From assembly GCA_021799315.1 (NCBI GenBank), contig JAJZAR010000002.1, forward strand, positions 1 through 34,513: a stretch of 34,513 nucleotides of DNA, read 5' to 3'. Shown here one piece after another: positions 9,225 to 17,110 of the stretch. Every line of letters starts with the position of its first letter. Position 1 is the first letter of the stretch. The DNA comes from Thermoplasmata archaeon (GTDB lineage: Archaea > Thermoplasmatota > Thermoplasmata > Thermoplasmatales > Thermoplasmataceae). Position numbers and translations under genes: made by a program. The notes below the pieces were generated by a model. The model made no database searches. It had not been told where the DNA came from and was given only the letters and a program-made list of their open reading frames with translations.

Positions 9225-9503
9225 ATGTCCTTGATTTACAGAATACATGAATTAACGATGACAACAGTTGCGAATTCATTAACTGATGTCATGTCTAGGT
9301 TAATGACCATAGTTGTAGGTGTATCTGCTGTAGTAATAGCCATCCTTTGGATTCCAATTGCCATATCTTTTTTCAGCACGGATGAACAGAAGAGATATAT
9401 TGCATATTCAAGAGCTAAAAATGCGGCAATAGGAACACTTATTTTTGTTCTTGCTGTTAGTGGAACACTCTATGCCCTATTCCATTACATAGCTGTGGGA
9501 TAA
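9225..9503 (+). CDS. Small two-TM membrane protein, VirB2/TrbC/CedA1-like pilin candidate
   Basis: 92 aa; TM1 LMTIVVGVSAVVIAILWIPIAISFF, basic loop STDEQKRYIAYSRAKNAAIG, TM2 TLIFVLAVSGTLYALFHYIAV. Two helices with a charged loop, first gene of an operon with VirB6-like and VirB4-like genes. Confidence 0.6.
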   Translation: MSLIYRIHELTMTTVANSLTDVMSRLMTIVVGVSAVVIAILWIPIAISFFSTDEQKRYIAYSRAKNAAIGTLIFVLAVSGTLYALFHYIAVG

Positions 9504-9504
9504 A

Positions 9505-10476
9505 TTGCAGTTGATTGGATCCGTTCTATCGTCTCTGGCGGTAGTCATACTAGCAATAGAGTTTCTAATATCGTCTCAATTCTGGAGTCTGGCAATCCAT
9601 CAGGGTCTTGAAAGCAAATACGCATTTCTGTATTTTGAAGATTTCAATACGGCAGTGAATAATTTCCACAGTGAAATTATGGCTTTGCTGCCTATAATTT
9701 TCCTTTTATGTGCAATCTATCTGGCACTGTATCTTTTCCTTTCCGATAAACCTGAATTTATGCAGACAGCATATAAAGGCATAATCAGCATCATAATTTT
9801 CTTCCTCTCCGAACTCTTTCTGAACAAATTGTCTTTTCTTGTCCAGTATGGAAGTTCTTTTCTTCTTTCTCTGTCTCCACACTGGGCATCTTATTTCTCG
9901 GAGTCATACATGCTCTACAATATTCACTATTTTAGCAGTGGTAGCAATTCTGTAATGGAGATTATTCTTGATGGCATATATGTCTCTTCATCCATTTCCG
10001 TTCTATTCTTTCTGATGGTCAGGGTGGCGATTCTCATTGTACTATATCTGGTCCTTCCCTTAATTACGCCATTATATTTCATCGGACATTTGAAAGGTTA
10101 TGTTTTCAGATTTTGGACTCTATATTTACAACTCTTGTTTTCTCCAATCATTATTCTTTTTGTTCTATATCTCTACATAAATTTCACCGGTAATTTTTTC
10201 ATTCAGATGGGATTTCTCCTCCTTCTCACAATTCTTCCATCAAGTTTTATATACACTGCCTACAGAATGGGTTCAGGCCGAAGTGGCCTCGGCACCAGCT
10301 TCTTGATGTGGTCAGGTATGGACGTTCTGAGTGAGGGAGTAGGACTTGGGGTAAGGGCCGGAAACAGGATTAGGGCCAATTCAAAAGAGAAGCTCAGAGA
10401 AGCTGCTCCCGAGTTGCATATGGGTAACATTTTAGGACTGACGAATCGAGGTAAGGAAGACTATGAGCAGAGATAA
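9505..10476 (+). CDS. Polytopic membrane protein, VirB6/TrbL/CedA-like candidate
   Basis: 323 aa, about 6-7 TM segments. RVAILIVLYLVLPLITPLYFIGHLKGYVFRFWTLYLQLLFSPIIILFVLYLY resembles the TrbL/VirB6 core. TTG start directly after the previous stop. Confidence 0.6.
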   Translation: MQLIGSVLSSLAVVILAIEFLISSQFWSLAIHQGLESKYAFLYFEDFNTAVNNFHSEIMALLPIIFLLCAIYLALYLFLSDKPEFMQTAYKGIISIIIFFLSELFLNKLSFLVQYGSSFLLSLSPHWASYFSESYMLYNIHYFSSGSNSVMEIILDGIYVSSSISVLFFLMVRVAILIVLYLVLPLITPLYFIGHLKGYVFRFWTLYLQLLFSPIIILFVLYLYINFTGNFFIQMGFLLLLTILPSSFIYTAYRMGSGRSGLGTSFLMWSGMDVLSEGVGLGVRAGNRIRANSKEKLREAAPELHMGNILGLTNRGKEDYEQR

Positions 10477-12283
10477 TTTTTCTCAGTTGATTCCACTATC
10501 TAATATATTCAATCAGGGTGGGAAGAACAAACCCGTATGGGTTCCGTCAATTATGTTGCTATTGGCCATTTTTCTTTTACTATTCTACTCTGGAATGCTA
10601 CGGCTCGTACCCTATGTTCTTACCTTTGCATTCATCATTACAATCGCATTCTTTTTAAGAAATAGAAAAATAGATTTGCACACACAGGCATTTAATTCCT
10701 ATGGGTTTCTAAAGGGAAAAACAGTATTTTCCATTCGTTCAGACTTCAGATGGGATTCTACAGTTGATGAAATTAGAAATAACTTTTCTCAAATAAACGA
10801 TGCTTTAAAATCTACAGAAAGCAGTTTTACCATAATTACAGTACCGGCCCAGGACTGTGCGGATTTTAAGCTCTCCCACAGCGAAAAAGAGGAATTGAAC
10901 GTAGTCTTCTCCTCATATTTGATTTTAGATGGGGATAGTGGAGAACACGATGGTTTTATAAAGCAAATGAGAGTCTACGGGATCTCCCTTGAAAGGAAGA
11001 ACGTTAACGAGTTATACACCTACTTTGATAAAATTATGGCGGGAAATTTACAGAGAAGGAGGAACTTTATCAAAGGAAAAACCAATTTTTCCATGTCCAC
11101 AATTTCCCAGAGCTTTAAAAGGAGTCATTATCAAGCATCAAGACTCTTAGATTCTCTACCTTTTTCATGTATAACAATTACAAATTTTATCTTGCAAAAG
11201 AAGAGTTCTGATATTATACAAAAGGAAATTTCAAAAATTCTTGCAAAGAGCAGATTGCGCAGTGAAAGAAATCTACCTGAAGGTGAGCAGAATGTTTTGA
11301 GGAGAGAATCTGCTTTGGAGATAAGGAACGATAGTTCTGAATGGTTGTACAGTATCCAGCAGTCATTTATTCTTTCAAGTAAACAGTCATACAAACTTAA
11401 GAGTATGCAAGATGAATTGAGCAATATGTGTGAATCATGGGGACTATCACTTTCTTTACCTGATCACAGGAACAATAAACTTATGGAGAAATTATTCACG
11501 GGAAAATTTATACGATTTCTCCAGACTCCCAACAAATTGTGTGCTTTTTTCACATTTCTCACTGAGGAAAAAGAAGACGGTATAATAATAGGCAAAGATA
11601 GTCAGACAGATAAACCTGTACATTTCGACCCTTTCCTTAAGGGAAGCTATAATATCATTGCCATGGGAGAGACAGGATCAGGAAAGAGCTTCTTTTCAAT
11701 GCTGTTTCTGAGGAGAATGGTGATTGAAAAAAGAGTGAAGCACATAATGATTCTGGACGTGCTCAATGAATACAATCCAAAAACATGGGAGGAACTGTGT
11801 ACAGAGAATGCAGTTGGGATCAGGATACTGAAAATTGAAGATGGTGAAGTTGTAAAAGCAATGGAAGAGGCAATGGACTTCCTAAAATCCTTGGAGGGTG
11901 AAGAGAAAATTATAGTTATAGAAGAAGCTCACGTATTCCTGAACCATTCATATGCCAGTACAGTTCTGGCTCAAATTGTTAAAGTATCAAGGCACTTCAG
12001 GTGTTGTGTATTTACCATATCACAGGATGCAAATGATATTACATCAGAAGAAGGCAAGAAGATCCTAAATAATTCAAATTCTGTTTTCATTTTCAGGAAT
12101 AAGCTTATGGGAGCACTTGAGAAGTTCGGCATAAATATCTCCGAGTTCGGATACGGAAAGGATCAGCTTTCACTTCATGGTGGAAGGAATAGCCAATTTT
12201 CAGAATCATTCTTTTATTCAAACCACAAACTGAGAAAAATTGTCATCTCTGCTTCGTCCGGAGAGAATGGAATATCCTATTGA
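10463..12283 (+). CDS. VirB4/HerA/CedB-like ATPase with N-terminal TM hairpin
   Basis: 606 aa; N-terminal hairpin VWVPSIMLLLAIFLLLFYSGMLRLVPYVLTFAFIITIAFFL, Walker A AMGETGSGKSFF, LDVLNEY, Walker B KIIVIEEAHVFL, sensor TISQDAND. Overlaps the upstream gene by 14 nt. Confidence 0.85.
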   Translation: MSRDNFSQLIPLSNIFNQGGKNKPVWVPSIMLLLAIFLLLFYSGMLRLVPYVLTFAFIITIAFFLRNRKIDLHTQAFNSYGFLKGKTVFSIRSDFRWDSTVDEIRNNFSQINDALKSTESSFTIITVPAQDCADFKLSHSEKEELNVVFSSYLILDGDSGEHDGFIKQMRVYGISLERKNVNELYTYFDKIMAGNLQRRRNFIKGKTNFSMSTISQSFKRSHYQASRLLDSLPFSCITITNFILQKKSSDIIQKEISKILAKSRLRSERNLPEGEQNVLRRESALEIRNDSSEWLYSIQQSFILSSKQSYKLKSMQDELSNMCESWGLSLSLPDHRNNKLMEKLFTGKFIRFLQTPNKLCAFFTFLTEEKEDGIIIGKDSQTDKPVHFDPFLKGSYNIIAMGETGSGKSFFSMLFLRRMVIEKRVKHIMILDVLNEYNPKTWEELCTENAVGIRILKIEDGEVVKAMEEAMDFLKSLEGEEKIIVIEEAHVFLNHSYASTVLAQIVKVSRHFRCCVFTISQDANDITSEEGKKILNNSNSVFIFRNKLMGALEKFGINISEFGYGKDQLSLHGGRNSQFSESFFYSNHKLRKIVISASSGENGISY

Positions 12284-12525
12284 TCGTAAGCTCCTGATTT
12301 AATGTATCCTACCCCAAGAAGCCCAAAAACAGCCATTGGTAAACAGAATGCGTATATACCTGGGTCCGTCCATGTATCGAATAAGATTGACCAGACAAGG
12401 TAAAAAAATACTCCTATTGCTAGGAATATCATACTTACTGCAAGAAGAGCATTTTTGTATGTAATAGTCGCTTTTTTATTATCTGGACTTGGTAAAGCCT
12501 CCATTGTCAACCCATACTGAATCAT
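12277..12525 (-). CDS. Small membrane protein (2 TM), convergent with the VirB4-like gene
   Basis: About 82 aa from the internal Met; LLAVSMIFLAIGVFFYLVWSILF and IYAFCLPMAVFGLLGVGYI are hydrophobic segments. 7-nt 3' overlap with the ATPase gene. Confidence 0.6.
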   Translation of the reverse strand: MIQYGLTMEALPSPDNKKATITYKNALLAVSMIFLAIGVFFYLVWSILFDTWTDPGIYAFCLPMAVFGLLGVGYIKSGAYDQ

Positions 12526-12647
12526 TCTATTTAACACTTGTTAGAAGGAATTCCACATTTGCCTGACCGTGAGGAACTAGGAAATATTCGAAGTAAATTA
12601 TACGCATTTGTTATGGGTGAACTATCAAAATTATAAAATAAAATCTC

Positions 12648-12669
12648 ATGAAGTCATGGGTGACCTCAT
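12648..12669. other. Hairpin (9-bp stem, 1 mismatch, 4-nt loop)
   Basis: ATGAAGTCA-TGGG-TGACCTCAT in the long intergenic region. Confidence 0.35.
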
Positions 12670-12709
12670 CCTCCATGTTTCAGAAGTGGATTTCCCACTA
12701 AAAATTTTT

Positions 12710-12749
12710 AAAATATCAAGGAAATTTATGGGATTCAATTTGATATTTT
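12710..12749. repeat. 10-bp perfect inverted repeat with a 20-nt spacer
   Basis: AAAATATCAA - 20 nt - TTGATATTTT upstream of the MptD-like gene. Confidence 0.5.
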
Positions 12750-12808
12750 CGTAATTATTTGAACTAAAATGTCATAAATTTTAATTAAAGCGATGTAATT
12801 CCTTCTGG

Positions 12809-13168
12809 ATGGTTGATGAAGCTGCTTCTTATTTTAACTGTACTGATCGCGAAAGAGCAATTTTTGAGGCAGGCATCAAGTTAGGGTCTATCTATCACCA
12901 GTACGTTGGTGTTCCTATGAATCAGTCTAACATTGATGCCATGGAACAGGCAATTCAAAAGAGTGTTATGGTACAACCTTTTGTCAAGTCAGCAACGGTT
13001 AGCATCGACAGGAATATGGTAAAAAAGTCCACAGGTCATTACAAATATGGCACGCTCAAGGGAGAAATGCTGAATGTAACTCTTGAGGTGGAATATAACA
13101 ATCAAGCTGTTCGGGCGAGAATGGAGTATGTAGAGAAATTGGATTACCCTCTTATGTTTTTGGAGTAA
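12809..13168 (+). CDS. mptD: MptD-type archaeal dihydroneopterin aldolase
   Basis: 119 aa; FEAGIKLGSIYHQYVGVPM...QPFVKSATVSIDR...YGTLKGEMLNVTLEVEYN matches the COG2098/MptD pattern. Confidence 0.85.
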   Translation: MVDEAASYFNCTDRERAIFEAGIKLGSIYHQYVGVPMNQSNIDAMEQAIQKSVMVQPFVKSATVSIDRNMVKKSTGHYKYGTLKGEMLNVTLEVEYNNQAVRARMEYVEKLDYPLMFLE

Positions 13169-13171
13169 AAA

Positions 13172-13714
13172 ATGGCAGTAAAAATTGGAATAACTGGGCC
13201 AGTTGGCGCAATAAAGGCTGAAGCCTTGAAAAAGATAATGGAAATGTTGGACAATCAGCAGAAGATTGTTCAGGGTGTGTTAGTGAGTGAAGTATTTACA
13301 AACAATAAGCTCACTGGTTATACGATATTTGATATATATTCAAAGAAAAAGGCTCAATTTGCAGATATTAGCCTTGTTTCAAGAATAAAAATAGATAAAA
13401 TTGGGGTTGATACAAGAATTCTGGAAGAAGTCCTGATACCAAGTCTTCAGAGAGCAAGAGAACAGGCAGATGTCATTGTTATTGATGAGATTGGGAAACT
13501 GGAAATGACATCAAAGAATGTGCAAAAGGAAATAAATGATACGTTAAATTTCACAAAGCCCATGATAGTGACTGTACATAAAAAATCGAGAAACCCCGTA
13601 CTTCAGGAGATCAGAGCGCTGGAAGGTGTCAGGGTATTTGATATCACACCAATCAACAGGAGTCTTCTACCTTACAGGGTGATGAAAGTAATAACTGGAG
13701 AGGAGCCCATATGA
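13172..13714 (+). CDS. THEP1-family nucleoside triphosphatase-like protein with degenerate P-loop
   Basis: 180 aa; Walker-B-type VIVIDEIGKLEM and VTVHKKSRNP as in THEP1, but the P-loop reads GITGPVGAIKAEAL. Confidence 0.85.
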   Translation: MAVKIGITGPVGAIKAEALKKIMEMLDNQQKIVQGVLVSEVFTNNKLTGYTIFDIYSKKKAQFADISLVSRIKIDKIGVDTRILEEVLIPSLQRAREQADVIVIDEIGKLEMTSKNVQKEINDTLNFTKPMIVTVHKKSRNPVLQEIRALEGVRVFDITPINRSLLPYRVMKVITGEEPI

Positions 13715-14041
13715 AATCTTTTGTTCTTTCGTATAATAGTCTTGCAGTCCTATGATGAATATACCTCTCGCAGCAATTAATTTATTTCTAAAAATAAGAA
13801 GAATGAAGACGGTGGGGGTTTATGCATCTAATGATATCCAGAGGTAAAAGTTCCGGCGATACTAAAGAAATAAACCTGGCGAAGAACACTAATTGTTACT
13901 GTGTAATAAAGGGTTGTAACATTCTCATTATACGTGCTAAATTTGCCGGAATTTGCTGTTTACTAATAAGAAATGTTATGGCATACACGAAAGGTTTCAA
14001 GTACACGGATTTGGAAGCTGCTTCAATTGAGGTTGAAAATA

Positions 14042-15127
14042 ATGTCATTTGATTCAGGAGATGGATCAAATTCTCCTGAAAATGGAGGGCAATATACGGA
14101 AGGCAAGGCCAAAATTGAACATTTAAGTAATCTTAAAATTAGTGGACCAGGGTCAAAGTCTTCTGGATTTCTCAATAGTTCACAGTTACTTAACAGGGAT
14201 ATCACCGTCATGCTCTTGAATACTTTGAGGCCAAAACTATACCTCGATGGGTTCAGTGCAACAGGCATACGCGCTATCAGGGCAAACCTTGAGGCAGATA
14301 TTCGTACCGTTGCAGTTGAAAGAAATTATAGAACATACCAGATATTGCTGAGCAATCTTCAAGAAAATAACGTCACCGCTGAAACATATATGGACTCTTT
14401 TGAATCAGTTGTGTCCAGATTCAGATTCGACTTCATAGATGTTGACCCTTATGGGTCAATTGTGCCATATGTGGATACTGCTCTGAACTATTCTACAAAT
14501 AATGGATACATTGGGTTCACAGCCACAGACTTAAGTGTTTTAACAGGTTCAATTGAAGAGAAGAATATGCGAAGATACGGTTCCAGAATGCCAAACAATT
14601 CTATGAGGCACGAATTTGGATTGAGAAATCTTCTCGGCTTTATAGCAAGGCGAGCCGCCTCCCTTGATATGGGAATTATACCGGAAATATCTTTCTGGCA
14701 TGGCCATTACTATAGGGTAATATTGAAGGTAAAACATGGGGCCAATGCAGCATGTGCAACTCTGGATGGCGTTGGAACAATTTCCCCCAGTGCGGTGGAT
14801 CCCTTACTTCAGTCTTCATCCTATGGACCTTTGTGGACAGGATCTATGAATAGTATATTCCATGATTCAACATTGAATATACCTGATTCCATAGGTGAAA
14901 TCTCTAGAAACTTTGCAATATCCCTTGTAAATGAGGATATATCCGCACTTTTTCTTGATGCAACAGAGAGTATGTCCCGGAGAAAGATCAATCTTCCCTC
15001 AATAAGTGACGTTATATCAGAGGCAGAGGGTGTGGGCATTGTCGCCAGAAGGACTCATTTTTCCACAACAGGCATAAAATCCAACAATTATGGGGAATTG
15101 TTGAAAATAATGGCTAAATCCCCTTAG
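14042..15127 (+). CDS. trm1: tRNA (guanine26-N2)-dimethyltransferase Trm1
   Basis: LNRDITVMLLN, LDGFSATGIRAIRANLE, FIDVDPYGSIVPYVDTAL, YGSRMPNNSMRHEFGLRNLLGFIARRAA. Start set at the internal ATG preceded by gaggttga. Confidence 0.92.
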   Translation: MSFDSGDGSNSPENGGQYTEGKAKIEHLSNLKISGPGSKSSGFLNSSQLLNRDITVMLLNTLRPKLYLDGFSATGIRAIRANLEADIRTVAVERNYRTYQILLSNLQENNVTAETYMDSFESVVSRFRFDFIDVDPYGSIVPYVDTALNYSTNNGYIGFTATDLSVLTGSIEEKNMRRYGSRMPNNSMRHEFGLRNLLGFIARRAASLDMGIIPEISFWHGHYYRVILKVKHGANAACATLDGVGTISPSAVDPLLQSSSYGPLWTGSMNSIFHDSTLNIPDSIGEISRNFAISLVNEDISALFLDATESMSRRKINLPSISDVISEAEGVGIVARRTHFSTTGIKSNNYGELLKIMAKSP

Positions 15128-15220
15128 TTCCATGACACTTTATGGCAATGAATGAGGTCTCTTTGAATTGGATTTCTATAAATTGGGATACTTATTGACC
15201 GGCATTGGATTGGTAAATAA

Positions 15221-15230
15221 TTTATAAATA
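15221..15230 (+). promoter_or_regulatory. TATA-box-like element upstream of the UbiA-family gene
   Basis: tttataaata, 17 nt before the GTG at 15247. Confidence 0.4.
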
Positions 15231-15246
15231 ATAATACTAACCCTCT

Positions 15247-16065
15247 GTGAGTTCTGTTCTAGGGTTATTCAGACCTGTTAATGCTGTAATGGCTGTTCTC
15301 GGTACCTTTATATCTTCTCTTGTAGCACTGGGGAGCCATATTTTGGATAACCTAGCACTTGTGTCAATAGCCTCTTTGTGTGTGTTTCTTGTTTTATCAG
15401 GAGGTAATATCCTCAATGACATACTGGACGCCGAAGGTGATAAGGTAAATCATCCTCATAGGCCTATTCCATCAGGAAAGATTTCGAAAGAGTCTGCAAT
15501 GTATTTATTTATCTCCTGTTTTACTGTTGCCATATTCATTGCGGCAATTTTTCTGCCATTGTATGGTACAGTCATTGTGGGTGCTGCCATTTTACTTCTT
15601 ATCTATTATGAAACCAAGGGAAAATATCTTGGGTTGCCTGGAAACTTAACCGTGAGCGCCCTTATAGGTCTTATATTCCTCTTTGGGGGCGTAATTTTCG
15701 GAGAACCTCAGAAAACTATAATTCTGTTTTTCTTAGCTATGTTTTCCAATGCCTCGAGAGAATTAATAAAGGATGTTCAGGATTATGATGGAGATGTTGA
15801 CAGAAGAACCTATCCGAGAATACATGGAAAGATATCCGCACTTAACCTCTCTTCTGCATTTATTGTGGTAACCTTGATTTTATCTATTCTTCCATATGCT
15901 TTCCATATATTCGCCCTCCCTTATCTTCTGGTTGTGATTGTCTGTGACGCATGCTTTATAGTAACTCTAGGAATACAGTATAAAAATGCTAAGAAGGGTC
16001 AGCAATTCTCAAAGTTATCTATGATTCTTGGGCTTCTGTCCTTTGCAGTAGGTGGGATCGCATGA
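15247..16065 (+). CDS. Digeranylgeranylglyceryl phosphate synthase (UbiA prenyltransferase family)
   Basis: 272 aa; LSGGNILNDILDAEGDKVNHPHRPIPSGKIS and SRELIKDVQDYDGDVDRRTYP (two Asp-rich motifs). Overlaps the GGGP synthase gene. GTG start. Confidence 0.92.
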   Translation: MSSVLGLFRPVNAVMAVLGTFISSLVALGSHILDNLALVSIASLCVFLVLSGGNILNDILDAEGDKVNHPHRPIPSGKISKESAMYLFISCFTVAIFIAAIFLPLYGTVIVGAAILLLIYYETKGKYLGLPGNLTVSALIGLIFLFGGVIFGEPQKTIILFFLAMFSNASRELIKDVQDYDGDVDRRTYPRIHGKISALNLSSAFIVVTLILSILPYAFHIFALPYLLVVIVCDACFIVTLGIQYKNAKKGQQFSKLSMILGLLSFAVGGIA

Positions 16066-16796
16066 ATGTTTATGAAAAGATCGTTGCAAATATTGGCAGG
16101 AAAAAAATGCACATGACTCTCATTGATCCAGCTACTTCTGGAGTCGAGGGTAGCGCAAAGATCGCCAGAGAAGCCGAGAGAGCAGGAACAGACTTTTTAC
16201 TTATCGGAGGGAGCACGCATCTAACAATTTCGCACATGGACGAGTCTGCACGTAGCATTAAGAAAGAAACAGATCTCCCGATTATCATTTTTCCCGGATC
16301 ATCTTCAATGTTTACAAAGCTTGCTGATGCCATATTTTTCATGTCACTCCTCAATTCCAGAGATAGAGAATTTATAATGGATCATCAGGTAAAAGCAGCC
16401 AGAATTGTGAGAGAAAGCGGTATAGAGAGCATATCCATGGGTTATATAATATTTGAACCTGGGATGACGGTGGGAAAGGTGGGCAAAGCTAACCTTATTG
16501 GTAGAGGAGAATCTGAGCTTGCTGTGAGCTATGCCCTGACTGCTGAGCTTCTTGGGATGAGCATGGTCTACCTTGAAGCAGGCAGCGGTGCACCTGAGCA
16601 TATTTCAAAAGATATAATACACGACGTAAAAAAACATGTGACCATACCCGTAATCGTAGGCGGAGGTATAAAAGGTGCCAATGAAGCTGTGGAAATAGTA
16701 AGGGCAGGGGCAGATATCATTGTCACTGGAACAGTGGCTGAAAGGACAACTGATATATACTCATCTTTGAAATCAATAATAGATTCCATAAGATAG
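16062..16796 (+). CDS. Geranylgeranylglyceryl phosphate synthase (PcrB/GGGPS family)
   Basis: 244 aa; HMTLIDPATSG, IIIFPGSSSMFTKLADAIFFMSLLNSR, YLEAGSGAPEHI, IPVIVGGGIKGANEAVEIVRAGADIIVTGT. Confidence 0.95.
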   Translation: MNVYEKIVANIGRKKMHMTLIDPATSGVEGSAKIAREAERAGTDFLLIGGSTHLTISHMDESARSIKKETDLPIIIFPGSSSMFTKLADAIFFMSLLNSRDREFIMDHQVKAARIVRESGIESISMGYIIFEPGMTVGKVGKANLIGRGESELAVSYALTAELLGMSMVYLEAGSGAPEHISKDIIHDVKKHVTIPVIVGGGIKGANEAVEIVRAGADIIVTGTVAERTTDIYSSLKSIIDSIR

Positions 16797-16864
16797 TGTA
16801 TTTTGTTTCATATGCAGTGAACAAAATGTAAAATAATTTAATCATAATCACATATGGTAATAAA

Positions 16865-17110
16865 ATGGTCAAGATCAGATTAGAAATAAGTTATCTTCCC
16901 GGAGTGGAAGATCCTGAGGCGACAACACTACATCATAACCTGGGCATTCTAGGGTACTATCAAGTTGATTCCGTTTCCATGATTAAGGTCTACGAAATGG
17001 AATTTGCCGAAGAGGAGGAAAAAGCAAAGACCATGGCAAGCAATATTGCTGAAAGTATTCTTATCAATCCAGTCATCAACAGTTATAAGATCATAGTTTT
17101 AGGTGAATAG
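16865..17110 (+). CDS. purS: Phosphoribosylformylglycinamidine synthase subunit PurS
   Basis: 81 aa; LPGVEDPEATTLHHNLGILGYYQVDSVSMIKVYEMEF...ANIAESILINPVINSYKI. Directly upstream of purL. Confidence 0.92.
   Translation: MVKIRLEISYLPGVEDPEATTLHHNLGILGYYQVDSVSMIKVYEMEFAEEEEKAKTMASNIAESILINPVINSYKIIVLGE

Noticed and set aside
13822-14052. 76-aa ORF upstream of trm1
   Set aside because: No recognisable domain and unusual composition; its end overlaps the likely trm1 start. Could be a leader, but unsupported.
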